Counted from the stretch's first letter, positions 29,023-40,390 are shown. The stretch is DNA of 64,000 nucleotides from Phytopythium helicoides (GCA_024867545.1 JANFNE010000040.1:248001-312000); one strand, 5' to 3'. Numbers and translations: made by a program. The notes: generated by a model from the sequence alone, not told the origin.

Positions 29023-30729
29023 CTAGACCGGTCCATCGCTCCTGAAGCTGCTCTTGTACTGGAGCGACTGCCCGTCGTGGTCCGAATCAATCTTGTCGAA
29101 CGACGAGTCTGACTCGCTCTGGATGCCGTCGAGCACCGGGCCCCCGCCACTTCCAGGGTCCGAGATCGTGTGACGTCTGAGCGGAGGAGACTCCCGCAGA
29201 GCTGTTGAGTACTCGCGGAACTCACGGCTGTCCCTGCAGCGGCTGCAGACTCGCAGCGCGGCACGAGGAGGCAGTCGGTGAGCTGAGCAGCACGTCTCGC
29301 ACACAAGATACGCGCACAGGTCGCAGCGACGCCAACCTACTGACTGGAAAAGTCCGAACAAATTCCGCGTGCACGCTATGCAGTGCGTGTTGCGGTGGAC
29401 TCCGGGTGCTGGCGTAATGACACCTCCCGCAGAGCCGATGGACAGCGACTGCGGATCGGTGCCGAGTCGAACCCTTCGCCTTCCGGTGATGACCAGCATC
29501 CCCAGTCGCTTGATGATACCTTTGGCGAGCGCTTCCATGCGAGCGACGGCGTGTCTCGACTGCTTGCGGGTCGCTTCCTTGCTGTCCACGATCTCGTGCA
29601 GGTGCGAGTGGTAAATGACGCGGACTGGAGAGTCAAGCTGCCGACCAGACGGTTCAATGCTCCACAGGATCGAGAACGGGTGGATCTCTCGCACGGTGTT
29701 GCTGCCCGCGGTCCCAGCAGCTAGATCATGCGCCGGAAGCGAGCTTATTGCGATCGTGAAGCCGCCGTGTTGTGACGGCCGCAGGTGCTCGACGAAGCAC
29801 AACTGGTCGTTCTTGGAAGAGAGCACGTTGGCGTGCACGAACGAGCAGGTCTTGACGAGCAACGGCCCGACTGGGATAGCGTTGGTGTTGGCTCCAACCG
29901 AGCTTGACCTCCGCAGCCTTGCGCAGTGCACGATCGAGGCGTAGATGAACTCCGAGCGGTAGAGCGCCTTCATGACCGAGTTGAGGTCGCTCTCGATCGA
30001 CGGGCTCAGCAGCTTTGCGAGGTTGAGCACCGAGCAGTTGACGTGACCGACCGCGAGCCACTCGCGGGTCTGCTCGATGCCTGCGTTGTGCCGCGAGTAG
30101 AGCGAGAAGCCTCGCTTCTCCTTCCTCCGCCTCCACCGACTGCCGGATCGAATCACGTGTCGTGCTCCTCGACGGCCCAGCGTTTCGAGGAACGCAACGT
30201 CGTTCAGCACTGGCGCGTGGTGATGCCGCACGGTCTCAACGCGGTGCAGCAGCTCGCTGTCGTCCTCGACCACTCGTCGGCTCAGCGGGAGCGCGGACGA
30301 GCTCGAGCTCCCGCGACTCTCGTCGCTCCTTCGCTCCATTTCCGCGAGGGATCGGCTCGGAGGCGATGGTGATGAACTGGGTGGAGAGGGCTGCCTCTTT
30401 GGATGGTTAATTGATTCCCGGCCGGTCGATTGGCGACTGCCCGATCGCGTCCCACGGTGATGATGGTGGGCTCCACTGTGGGCCACGCGGGCCTCCAGTG
30501 ACGATGCGTGGAGACGGACTCTCTCGCCAGTAGCCACGCTAGCTGCAGCTTCTGCTCTCCGGCGCCTTCTCGCCGACGCGATCTCTCTTCTCGCCTCCGC
30601 CCGATCGGTAATGCGAGGCCCATCCGCTCGAGGTGTTGAGCTGCAAGGTAGGGCGAGAGTGCTGCTGGCTCCCTCTGCTTCTCCGCTTGCTTCGAATTCC
30701 TCGTCAAATTTCGATGGGGGCCTGCGCAT
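29023..30729 (-). CDS. START-FYVE family protein
   Basis: The frame is open to about 30966 but has ATGs only at 30810, 30729 and later. I choose 30729 (MRRPPSKFDEEFEASG, 568 residues). A Ser/Arg/His-rich N-terminal part is followed by a region resembling the START lipid-binding fold of oomycete START-FYVE proteins (about 185-430, with LLVKTCSFVHAN and GFTIAISSLPAHDL). A FYVE-type zinc finger is at about 447-505 (CIAC, WRRCDLCAYLVCETC, CSRC). FYVE domains bind PI3P on endosomes. The usual RRHHCR box is replaced by WRRCDLC, so lipid binding may be altered. The Asp/Ser-rich tail may be regulatory. The START call is weaker than the zinc finger. Confidence 0.65.
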   Translation of the reverse strand: MRRPPSKFDEEFEASGEAEGASSTLALPCSSTPRADGPRITDRAEARREIASARRRRRAEAAASVATGERVRLHASSLEARVAHSGAHHHHRGTRSGSRQSTGRESINHPKRQPSPPSSSPSPPSRSLAEMERRSDESRGSSSSSALPLSRRVVEDDSELLHRVETVRHHHAPVLNDVAFLETLGRRGARHVIRSGSRWRRRKEKRGFSLYSRHNAGIEQTREWLAVGHVNCSVLNLAKLLSPSIESDLNSVMKALYRSEFIYASIVHCARLRRSSSVGANTNAIPVGPLLVKTCSFVHANVLSSKNDQLCFVEHLRPSQHGGFTIAISSLPAHDLAAGTAGSNTVREIHPFSILWSIEPSGRQLDSPVRVIYHSHLHEIVDSKEATRKQSRHAVARMEALAKGIIKRLGMLVITGRRRVRLGTDPQSLSIGSAGGVITPAPGVHRNTHCIACTRNLFGLFQSVGWRRCDLCAYLVCETCCSAHRLPPRAALRVCSRCRDSREFREYSTALRESPPLRRHTISDPGSGGGPVLDGIQSESDSSFDKIDSDHDGQSLQYKSSFRSDGPV

Positions 30730-30810
30730 CCCTCGGGGTAGTCTCAGAACCCAACTGCAGTCCTGCGTCCGTGCTCCCTGGCTGGCTGTAAGTGGGCGGT
30801 GCTTGATCAT

Positions 30811-31287
30811 TTGACTTGCTGTTTGCTGTCCGTAGAGCCCGGGACCTTCCTTGACAGCCTTGGGGGATATGTGGATGCACTTCGATATCACTAATCGAGA
30901 AGGAATCTGAGTATCTCTCAGACCCGTGGAATGTATCTTGGCATGGAACTCCGCCACGTTCGACAAGCCAGGTGTCCGGAGCGTGAGCGTGCAGTTGACG
31001 TCGCGGCGAGAACTCAGACACGAAAGCTTCAGCCTATGGTTGGAGAGGGCACACGTGCGTATCTTGAATTACTGATTGAATGACAACTTCAACTCGCGAC
31101 TAGCTCAATGGTGCAGTTCTCGTACAGCGTCTGGAAGCTCATCTTCGGCTTCGTCATGTCTTGATTGATCCATTGCGTCATGCCGAGTGGGTGGGTGGAA
31201 GAATCCACTCGTTGCGCGTGTCCAAGCGCCACAGCGAGCGGTTTGTCTCCATGAAACGCAATCTAGCAACGCCTGACGCCGCGACAT
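30811..31287. other. Spacer between minus-strand genes
   Basis: Probable 5' flank of the START-FYVE gene and 3' flank of the PX/RING gene. No Inr with a good match and no further gene seen. Confidence 0.35.
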
Positions 31288-32319
31288 TCACACCGAGTTC
31301 ATCTCGTGGAAGAGAGAGCGGCTTCTCCGGCGTGAGAGAGGAGAAATGGGGCTGCTCTCGATGCTGTCTTCGCTGTCGTCCTCGTCGTCCCGCTTTCCGC
31401 ACACGGGGCACTGCAACGACTCGTTGAGCTTGGGCAGCACGCACTCGTCGTGGAAGCGGTGGCCGCAGCGCAGGCGCATGACGTACGCATTGGTCGCGGG
31501 CATTGCTTGGCTGCACAGCACGCAGACGTTCCCTGGAGGCTCCTCCGCGGATTCTAGAGAGCTGCTCTCTTCCTCGGCTGTTGGCTGCACTGGAGCGCTG
31601 CTGCAGCTGCTGATGGTGCTGTCGGTGCTCGCATTGCTTGGCTGCGGTTTGTCGATGGCTGCATGGCCGCCGAGCACAACTGCGCGCACAGCATCCCTAC
31701 GCATGACGTCGATCATCTTGGCATGCTCTTCGCCTCGGTCGACATCATCTCCGCAGAGAAATCGCAGGAACGCAGGCGCAACGTGCTGACTGACGACGGT
31801 GCATGAATGGTTCGTGTGTGCGAGCAGGAAGGTTTGCATGGATCGCAGCACGTTGAGCAGCGCATCCCTGCGACGCCGTACGAGCCCTGGCGACGCGTCT
31901 CGAAGGAAGAAGAGCGCCCTTCGAGCGGGGAAGTAGCTCACGAGCAGGTTCTCGAGCCACGGGCAGCCGCCAGCAGCGCACGCGTGGCCATGACGCAGCG
32001 CTGTGCGCATCTGCTTTTTGAAGGCGTGGAAGTCGTCGAAAGACCTCGCGAGCGACCAGTGCACACCTGCTCGGACATGCGAGAGCTCGAGATGGTACAC
32101 GACAGCACCGCTGCTGCTGACCGACGTCTCTAGGTCGATGGCGAGTTGCTGGAGCTGTGCGAGCACGAGCTGCGCGTCGGCGTCCAACGCGCTGGTCTCG
32201 AAGTGGAACGAGCGGCTGCGACCGGATCGAGGAGGGGACGAAGCGAAAGTTTGGAATGAACCACCAGGGAGCGACCCGCGGTGCGGCCGACGCTGCGTGG
32301 GCAGCATGAGCGCAGCCAT
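31288..32319 (-). CDS. PX-like domain plus RING-H2 finger protein
   Basis: A 343-residue protein from ATG 32319. Residues about 45-195 look like a PX phosphoinositide-binding domain (VHWSLARSFDDFHAFKKQM, then RRRRDALLNVLRSMQTFL, then FLRFLCGDD). A Ser-rich acidic linker follows. Residues about 268-312 are a C3H2C3 RING-H2 finger (CVLCSQAM, CGHRFHDECVLPKL, CPVC) typical of E3 ubiquitin ligases. The combination suggests an endomembrane-associated E3 ligase. The tail is acidic, then Arg/Ser-rich. The RING is certain; the PX call rests on the pattern of basic and aromatic residues. Confidence 0.75.
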   Translation of the reverse strand: MAALMLPTQRRPHRGSLPGGSFQTFASSPPRSGRSRSFHFETSALDADAQLVLAQLQQLAIDLETSVSSSGAVVYHLELSHVRAGVHWSLARSFDDFHAFKKQMRTALRHGHACAAGGCPWLENLLVSYFPARRALFFLRDASPGLVRRRRDALLNVLRSMQTFLLAHTNHSCTVVSQHVAPAFLRFLCGDDVDRGEEHAKMIDVMRRDAVRAVVLGGHAAIDKPQPSNASTDSTISSCSSAPVQPTAEEESSSLESAEEPPGNVCVLCSQAMPATNAYVMRLRCGHRFHDECVLPKLNESLQCPVCGKRDDEDDSEDSIESSPISPLSRRRSRSLFHEMNSV

Positions 32320-32366
32320 GGCGTCAAAGCTGAGTTGATTGAACAGGTCACGCGGCGTTCAGCGAC

Positions 32367-32380
32367 GGAATTGGAAATGC
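32367..32380 (-). promoter_or_regulatory. Initiator-like element of the PX/RING gene
   Basis: The minus strand reads GCATTTCCAATTCC, close to Inr plus FPR, about 55 nt upstream of ATG 32319. The match is imperfect at the first position. Confidence 0.35.
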
Positions 32381-32975
32381 GTGCGGCGTTTCACGGCTGT
32401 AACAGTCTCCGATGAACAGGAAGATCGCAAGTGACGGGTCCGACGTGAGTTGAAGCTGAGAGTTCCGTGGCAGGTCTTTGCTGCCAAGGCGGACTCGCCC
32501 GTGTCGCATCCGTCGTGGGTGCCTCGCAAGATTCTCGACACGAGCATGGAGCTGCGATTGCGAGTCGTGCACGAGGCGAATGTTTACTGCCTCGCCTCAG
32601 TCTGAGGCTGCCAGCCTCGCGACATCATGGCGATTGTTTCACGTGAGTCAGAGTCATCTTGGCTGCTTGATGACTCTGCCGTGGATGAGCGACGCAGCAA
32701 CGCCTTGGCGTCGACTTGTCTGGTGATTGCACATCACCATTCCCGCCTCCCGAGCCCCGCGTGTCCATACGAAGCTGATGCATCGGCGGATTGCATTGTG
32801 CCAGCGTTGCGTTCAAGTTGGAGATCTGCACGTCTATTAGTTTTGTTCGGCTAGTATGATGAACACGCGTGGTTCGCTACCTCTGTTGGGCGGTCGGCGT
32901 TTGTAGCGAGGAAGAAGCGGCGGCCGGCCGGGCAATAAATACAGTCTATCGGGTCCCTCCCGCCCACGCCACCAT

Positions 32976-35900
32976 CTATTTGCTCGAGTAGTGTACAGCG
33001 TAGGGCGGCGGCGAGTCGTAGCGCCGCGCCTTGATGAATGCACCTCCCCTCTGCGGTGAACCCTTGGTCTCCGCTTGGCCCATGCGTTGAGGAGACGACT
33101 TCGCGCCTGCGAAAGCTCTCCGCTGCTGCTGCTGCTGTGGTTGCTGCTGCTGCTGGGGAAAGTATCCACTTGCACCGCTGCCGACAACAGCGCCGTTTGC
33201 GATCGTGATGGGCGACGTTGCGATCCGCTGGTGACCGTGCGGGTGAGGGTGCGGCGCGTAGAAGGGCTGCTGCTGGTGATGCGGATGCAGCTGCGGGTGG
33301 AACGGCACACCATACATGGCAGGCACAAGCCCTGCTGCGTGAGGTGGCACCGGTAGCAGCGATTCCCATCGCATCTCGTCGCGGACCTTGGCGGTTCGAG
33401 CGTCAACGCTGTTTAGCGTTGCCTTCCCGTGCCACGTCTGTCGCGGGTGCACGAGTAGATCTGGTCGCCAGCCATCACCACGACCGTACATTTGCCAGCT
33501 TTGCGCAAAAAAATCGGGAATCGAGTCGCTCGCGTTCTTGTCACCAAGCAGCATTACTGCAAGTCGGTTGCGACCCAGCCGGAACGCGCGCTTCATCATG
33601 GGGAACCAATCGGCAGAAACACTGCGCGCCAAGTTATTCTTCTCATCCAGAGGGTCCACGATATTGCACACGCGCACAGGAAACATTGACTTGTACGCAG
33701 CGCCTTCACCAGCCATGCTCGCTGCAAGAGAAGGGTCGAACGGCGCGAACTGTTCAAAAAGCGACATGCGGATCCCCACAAGGTCCTCGGCTTCCATCAC
33801 CGCCTCAAACTGTTTCGAAACTGGTGCATCAGTCCGCCCAGCTCCTGCCACCGCCTCCCCAAATGTGTAGCTCTTCGCGCGAGATTTCTTTGACGCGGCA
33901 ACGGTGGGGTGTGCAATCGGAGTTGTTGCCAAGACGCTAAGCGGCACGGCGCCGTTGAGCGTCATGGCTGCCTCATGCCACGGGAACTCGGCCATGCGGT
34001 CCAGGAACAAGTACAATGCCTGCAGCGGATGCGTAATGGTGTCGCCGTACTGATTGAATAGTGCCATGACGATTGTGTTGATCGCGTACGTCGCAAACGC
34101 ACCGTGGCTCGCACCCATCACGCTCTGATTACTTGACGTCGACGATCCCGACCCATTTCCACCAGTCGACGTGTAGGTAGCGCTCTCATGAACGCACCAC
34201 GCCTTGATCACGATCAGACTCCTTTTAAGTAGGTGATCCTTTCCGACTCGTGCATCCATCTCATCCAAGAGCGTAACGGCCCCAAGGGCGGCGACGCGGT
34301 TGGCAGTAAGGTCAACCGCCACATTGTCGATTGTGCACTTGATAACCCGTACATCGGCGTTAATGAAGCTGACATTGCGAACCGTGTTGGTCAACACCGA
34401 GGGTGTCAATGGAACACCACCAACGCCTGCAGCACCAGCATTGAGAGCGGCCGCTGCGACGGCTGCACCACTAGCGAGCTTTGACGTTGTTGGAGACCCG
34501 TTCATGACGCTCACTGGGGCACTTGCCACACTCAAATCCGAATTCCCAGCAAGACAAAGCGCATGCATGACGGCAAAGTACCACGTCGGTTCGAGTTCTT
34601 TGGCAACACTAAGCAAATGTCAAGGTCGGCTGTCGGGAGGTACGTCTTCATCGGGTAGGAGCCAGTCGGATAGAACATGATAGGGGTGCCAGGCGGAAAC
34701 TGCGACTCCAGCACACGCTGCACGAACGTCAAAATCTTCTGGCGAACATAGTCAGCATCACCCTGTGGGACCCATCCACTCCACCAGATCCTCGACAGAG
34801 CGTCTCAGTGAAGTAACGCGCTGGGTTGGGAACTTGGTCCGAAGTTGCACAAGCTGTGTTGGAAGTCAGAGTCTCGTGTATCTAGGTGGTCCAAGTGGGA
34901 GAAGATCTCAGCTTGTCGAGTTTGCGCGAGCAACTGCTTCAGGTACGCGATTTCCGCATCCTTCTCCTGAACAAGCCGCTGGTGTTGGAGGAGATCATTT
35001 TGATTCTGCTCTGCCACTTGCAAAGCTTGACTATAAGCAATCGGACGAATAACGAGAGCTGGCGGCTTCCCTCCTCCTATGGGAGATACTGACGTATCAT
35101 CACCTCTAGACTCCGATACAGCGGTCACTGTGCTTGGGCTTGAAGAATCTCTTGTCGTCTCACTTTTGCGATCACGATTTGCCGGAGACGCGACGTGGAG
35201 TTTGAACCCTGGAGTTGAAGACGAACGCTCGTCAACCGCAACACTGGTTCGAGATGTCGTCACGGCGTCCAAAATTTCATGCTGCTCAGTGTCCCCATCC
35301 TCATTCGCTGCACGCTCGGGCGAGGACGCGGTGGACGATGAGTTGCTGTCTGCACTCACTGGTGTTCTCTCCTCTTCCTTAGTTTCCAGTACTGCGTTCG
35401 CCTCTGCTACCTCCTCGGCAAGCGCATCCGTCATTTTCTTACGATCGACACGCTCCAGAACTTCTCGAATTGCTGCTTTGTCACCCGATGCGGTAAACTC
35501 CAGCAAGTTAGCACGGAGCTTTTCGAGTTGACGCTGCCGTTTCTTCAGGTATTTCTCGTCCATCAAGACCTCGCGGACAGTGACCTTATCGTTGCCAGTG
35601 GAGTCAGTCGCTGACCCCGCAGCGTCTTCACCATCCTCATCTTCCTCATCCTCTTCTGCATTTTGCTTCGCGTCTTCCCTACGCGATTCTTCTCTTCTAT
35701 TGGTGCCATCCTTTTCTTCGCTTGAAGAACCACTCTCTTCACCACTATCTTCATGTGCTGCTCCTTGGCACTTCCGGAGATTGAGTATCTTCTTCATTCT
35801 CCTCCCACAGACTATCGAACGCTTCATCTCTAGTCATTATTACAACCTTCGGTCCCTGATGAGGGCTTGATACAGATTTTTGCAACGCTTCGTTCACAGC

Positions 35901-38247
35901 CGAGGGATTTGGCCGAACTGAGTCGACATCTTCGACTGGATCAGCGTCAACAGATTCGACTGCCTTATCGCCCTGTTCAGCTGTTGGCAAATTACTTGCG
36001 TGGCGATCAAGATAGTCATCTTCACTTGCTCTGCGATCTTCGTTCTTCTCTCCGTTTTCACTCGACGGCTCGTCCACTATCTCACCGTCTTCGTCGTCTT
36101 TAAGCAGTACATATCCTGATGCCTTCTTCTTCTTCTTGCTTTTACGATTCTTCTTCTTCTTACTTTTGCTGACTGATGAAGTATTCGCGGCTGAACCATT
36201 CGCACCAGGGACGCTGCCCGTTTTGCTAAGGTCTTCCCACCCTTCTTCCTCCTCAACCTTTTGCTCAAGCCACGCCACTGCTTCTTGCTGCCGCCGTACC
36301 TCGAACGTCTTTTTGCTCTCCTCTGCGGATTGAAGCTCCAGTTGAGCATCCAGTCGCTTCGAACTCTTGGATGGAGAGTCTAGAATTTGTTGGTAATCGG
36401 CGATTGCTGCATCAAATTGTTCCCGCTGCAGAAGAATCCGAGCGCGGCAAATCAAAGCTTCTGCCGAAACATCACTAATCATTTTCCCAGTCTTGACAAT
36501 CGACACTGTCGATGTTGATCCAGGCGACGCTGCACCACTCGACGATCCACCTGACTGGAATGCACTAGATCGAGTCGGCGACAGCTTTTGGCCGTTAGGT
36601 ATTCGATGACCGGAAGCAAGAGTGGCGCCATTACGCTGAACGGTCGCTAGAATTGTAGTCTCCACCGTTCCGCTATTGCTTGTTGAGGAAAGCGCAGCAT
36701 CGCCCTTGTGGTCGTAATGACCATCGATAATTGATGTATAGTCCGCTTGGGCTTTTCGAAGCTCTCCCAGCTCTTCATACAGGCGAGCTCGGTAAAACAA
36801 CCCATCAATGAAGAAGCCATTTTCTCGAAGAACAATAGTAACCTCTTCGATCGCACGCGCAATGTCTCCTCGTTGCTGATAGAGCTTCGCGCGCGACATG
36901 TGCACCTCAAAGTCGTTTGATTCCAGCTCAAGTGCGCGCGTTGAAATCTTCAAGCGCCTCTTCATAACGTTCAATTTGCCCAAATGCCTCTCCGCGCCGA
37001 CGTAGTGCCTCTCCGTGCTCTGGGTCCAGCTCAAGTACACGAGAGTAGTCATGGATTGCCTGCTTCACCATTCGTTTTGCCTGCATGCCCTTGTATGGTC
37101 GTGGGCCCTGTTGCTTTTTGCCTGTCGCCTGTTTTTTAGTAGTAGTTCCTTGTGAAGATTTACCTGTCGTCCCGGCTTGCCGAGATCTGCCTTGCTCCAC
37201 CTCGCTCATCTCAACATCTTTGCGCTCCTGGGCATCTTCCTCTGCAGCAATCCGCTGCACGATCTTGGCGCGCTCCATCAGCACTTCGACAATTTTCCGT
37301 CGCGTTTCGCTACTGTTAGCCTGGGATCCTAGCACACTAGTCGTTTCCATCTGCATGTTGTGCTCTTCCTGCAGTTCGAGAAAGCGGTCGAGATCTCGAA
37401 GTGCGGGCTGCTCTTGCCGGCACTGAAGGAACACCTGTGCTCGGAGATGGTAGAGCTCGGCATCTCGCTGTCCATCGTACTTTTCCGCGCGTCCAAGGTC
37501 ATCAAGAGCGTTTGTGAGCTGATTCATTGCGCGGTACACCTTGGCACGCGCTATGACGAGTGCGCGGAGCTGTGTGACAGAGTCGCTCGAAGTCGAGCCC
37601 GAGTAGGAGGACCCACCGCCCACAACCATGACGCTCGTGCCATGGTGGTCGTCAGATAGCAGTCGCTGCGTGGACGTGAGGTTGATGGCCTTACTGAAGT
37701 CGAGAAGCGCGGCGTGGTTCTCGCCTAGCGCCGCATAGGCGTGCCCACGCTTGGCGAACAGCTGCGCGTTCATGGGGGTCATGTTGATGACGGCGCTAAA
37801 GTCCTCGATGGCGGGCTTGTACTTTTGCGCGGCCATGTAGCATATGCCGCGCTGGTAGTGCAGTCGCACCTTGGACTGTAGGCTTCCTCCGCCGTTGCCT
37901 TTCTCGAGCGCGGTGATCGCCTCGCTGAAGTAGGGGATGGCCGCGGCGTACTGCTTCTTGTCGACGAGCGCGTTGCCGCGGTCGACCGCGTTGTCAATAT
38001 TGGTGGCTGCTGGCGCTGCGCCCGCTGCGCGCTGCTGCAGGCTGCGGTACTTGTTGATGCCCGACTGCAGCACGCGCGCGTCGTCGGCGCCGTTCATCTT
38101 GCGGTTCATCTTCATCTTGAGCTGCGTGTGCACGGGGATCTGTATGCGCGCGTCGACCTCGTCAAAGTCTCTGTCTCGCGACTGGCGTCTGCGCAGCCCC
38201 GTGGCGTCCACGGGCGCCACGATCTCGTGCGCCTCTGCGCTCTTCAT
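32976..38247 (-). CDS. TPR repeat - noncanonical poly(A) polymerase-like nucleotidyltransferase (broken by about five frameshifts)
   Basis: I read this as one gene from ATG 38247 (MKSAEAHEIVAPVDATG). The N-terminal half holds about seven TPR motifs (for example AAIPYFSEAI, AIEDFSAVINMTPMNAQLFA, DYSRVLELDPEHGEALRRRG). A Lys/Ser/acidic region and a coiled coil (KDAEIAYLKQLLAQ) follow. The C-terminal part is a DNA-polymerase-beta-like nucleotidyltransferase: FYPTGSYPMKTYLPTADLDI with both catalytic Asp, third Asp in NVAVDLTAN, then LLKRSLIVIKAWCVHES and GASHGAFATYAINT of the PAP/OAS1 substrate-binding domain, and a His/Gln-rich tail. The frame breaks at about 36944, 35755, 34806, 34765 and 34599. 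Each break can be repaired by one or two bases and leaves almost no noncoding gap. Errors or a degrading gene are both possible; two separate genes is the main alternative model. Confidence 0.6.
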
Positions 38248-38702
38248 GCGTCGGGAGACAGGCGCCAGTGAGCCGGCAAGTCGCTCGGAGGCGGCGCTGC
38301 AGCTGGCGCGAGCGGGCGAGCGAGCGGGAGGGCGAGGGCGAGCGCGAGATGCGCACACACTCTCGCAGCGACGGCGAGCGCGGCGGGCGGGCGGGCGGGC
38401 GGTAACGCAGCGAGGCGGCGGGTCGGCCGGCGTTCCTGGCCCCCGACGTTCCTACCGGTAGTGTTGTAGCCTGCCCAAGGCTTGCCCTGCGGGGAAAGCC
38501 CGTGGGGGCGACGCCCCGCCGCGGTTTCCGTCCTCCGTCCCAGTAGGCGCGACCTTCGCGCGACATGTTTCATATCGTCCAATGGGAATCGTTGAAAAAT
38601 TAAAATCGCGGCTTTTCAACCAATGGAGAGCCGCCAACCCCCCGCAAACGGAACGGAGGGCGGAGGGCGGGCCGCCACAACCCAACTGGAGCTCGGACGC
38701 AG
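38248..38702. promoter_or_regulatory. Divergent promoter region with two CCAAT boxes
   Basis: This is the shared 5' region of the TPR-nucleotidyltransferase gene (-) and bL21m (+). CCAAT occurs at 38579-38583 and 38620-38624, separated by an A/T-rich stretch in otherwise GC-rich DNA. No clear Inr is seen. Confidence 0.4.
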
Positions 38703-39182
38703 ATGATGGCGCTACGCGCTGCGATCGGCGGCGCGCTGCGCGGCGGTGCGAGCCGCGCGGGTCTCAGTGGAGTGCGCGCGCTGTCGGAGGAGGCTGCGCG
38801 GCCCGCGTTTTCGGTGGTGCGGCACCCTGTGACGGCCGAGAAGCTGCAGGCGAGCGATTACTTTGCGGTGGTCAAGCTGGGCGGCACGCAGTACAAGGTG
38901 ACGGCGGGCGACGTGGTGGTGGCCGAGAAGATCAAGCACGCCAAGGTGGGCGAGGTGCTGGACATCGACGAGGTGCTGCTGCTCGGAAGCGTGAACGAGA
39001 CCATCGTCGGCCGCCCGCTCGTGGCCGGCGCCAAGGTGCGCGCGCGCGTCGAGGAGCAGACGGTCGACGCCAAGATTGACATTTTTAAGAAGAAGCGCCG
39101 AAAGAACTACCGCCGCTGGAACGGCTTCCGCCGCGAGGTCACCATCCTGCGCGTCACGGACGTCCTGCCCATCGACGTCTAG
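38703..39182 (+). CDS. MRPL21: Mitochondrial ribosomal protein bL21m
   Basis: A 159-residue protein from ATG 38703 (a second ATG follows directly). An Arg/Ala/Ser-rich presequence (about residues 1-30, ending near SGVRALSEEA) suits mitochondrial import. Residues about 50-152 are the bL21 fold: YFAVVKLGGTQYKVTAGDVV, then VLDIDEVLLLGS, then VGRPLVAGAKVRARVEEQ. The basic RNA-binding stretch is IFKKKRRKNYRRWNGFR, and the end is TILRVTDV. It is a component of the mitochondrial large ribosomal subunit. It shares a divergent promoter with the TPR-nucleotidyltransferase gene. Confidence 0.92.
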   Translation: MMALRAAIGGALRGGASRAGLSGVRALSEEAARPAFSVVRHPVTAEKLQASDYFAVVKLGGTQYKVTAGDVVVAEKIKHAKVGEVLDIDEVLLLGSVNETIVGRPLVAGAKVRARVEEQTVDAKIDIFKKKRRKNYRRWNGFRREVTILRVTDVLPIDV

Positions 39183-39610
39183 CGCGCGCACGCAGCCCAG
39201 CCGCACGCGCATCGCGCAGTAATAGATCGTTGAAGGAGACCTCCCCCCACGCCTCTTGGCCTTTGCATGCTTGTGCCGCAGGTTGATGCCGTGTCCAGCG
39301 TTGTCGGTCCAGGCCTTTGAATCGACGCGTCAGTAGCTCGTGCAGCGCTCTCCTGCCTCAGATGGAGGTGTCTGCCGAACATGAAGCGAACACAGACCAT
39401 CTAGATCAAGCAAACCAAGCGTGGCGTTGCTGAACAGGGCTCAACACGCCACTTCACCATGGACGAAGCGGTTTATGACGCGTCATGAACTGGTACAGAC
39501 AGGAGCCCAGCACCATCCTCCCAACTCGGCACGAGCGACGCAACTCACGAGCGGATCAAGCCTTCGATTCCATTATGGCGGCCGCCGATAAACTACCCTA
39601 GACTGCAGAC
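39183..39610. other. Intergenic region between convergent genes
   Basis: About 430 bp holding the 3' flanks of bL21m and the NAC alpha gene. No further gene or repeat seen. Confidence 0.45.
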
Positions 39611-40195
39611 TTACATGGTGAGCTCCATGATGGCGTTGACAATGTCGTTGTCGTTGGAGCGCAGGGCGGCGACGGCCTTGGCCTTGCTGACGCCGGCCTG
39701 GCTCATGACGAGCTGGATGTCCTTGGCGTCGATGCCCGACTCGTCGACCTCGGCGTCGTCCTCCTCGTCCTCGGCGGCGTCGGCGGCGGCGTCGGCAGCC
39801 GCGGGCTCGGGGGCCTTGAACTGCTGGGCGGCGAGCTGCTGCGCCTGGGCGTTCAGGTCCTCGATCTTGGCCTCTCCGAAGATGACGTACGTGTCGCTCA
39901 CGGCGCTCTTGAACACGTCGGGCTTGGAGATGACGAAGAGCACGTTCTTGTTCTTCTTGATGGTCACGCGGATGATGCCGCCCACGGGCTTGAGTCCGAG
40001 CTTCTGCATGGCCTTGCGCGACTTCTTCTCCGAGCGGTTGTGCTTGCCGGCCTCGGCCGAGTTGGCGTCGCCGGCCTCCTCCAGGGCCGGGATCTCGTCG
40101 TCCGAGTCCGCGTCCGAGTGGTCGTGCGCGTGCTCGTGCGAGTGCTCGTGCGCGTGCGCGTGGTCGTGGACGTGGTCGTGCTCGGCGGGGGCCAT
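39611..40195 (-). CDS. Nascent polypeptide-associated complex subunit alpha
   Basis: A 194-residue protein from ATG 40195 ([12 protein letters not shown]); the frame stays open upstream but that part looks like leader. Residues about 5-28 alternate any residue with His eleven times, then an acidic stretch. The NAC domain (about 50-118) has [34 protein letters not shown] and [14 protein letters not shown]. An Ala/Glu-rich linker leads to the C-terminal UBA domain ([20 protein letters not shown], then AIMELTM). NAC binds nascent chains at the ribosome exit and prevents mistargeting to the ER. The His-rich leader is not part of the conserved family core. Confidence 0.93.
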   Translation of the reverse strand: MAPAEHDHVHDHAHAHEHSHEHAHDHSDADSDDEIPALEEAGDANSAEAGKHNRSEKKSRKAMQKLGLKPVGGIIRVTIKKNKNVLFVISKPDVFKSAVSDTYVIFGEAKIEDLNAQAQQLAAQQFKAPEPAAADAAADAAEDEEDDAEVDESGIDAKDIQLVMSQAGVSKAKAVAALRSNDNDIVNAIMELTM

Positions 40196-40390
40196 GGCTG
40201 CTGCTGGGAGGTTGGGGATCGAGGCGGAGGCTTTCTCACTGATGCGCCATGGTGGCCAGCCATGACGGCCGAGGACCACCCGTGGAAGAGACGGCACTGA
40301 AACGGGTTGTGACGGGGGGGGGAGGGCGTGGTGTATGACACACGAATGTGCAAGTTGAAGAGATTGGTGGACAAGTTGACTCGTTCCTTT

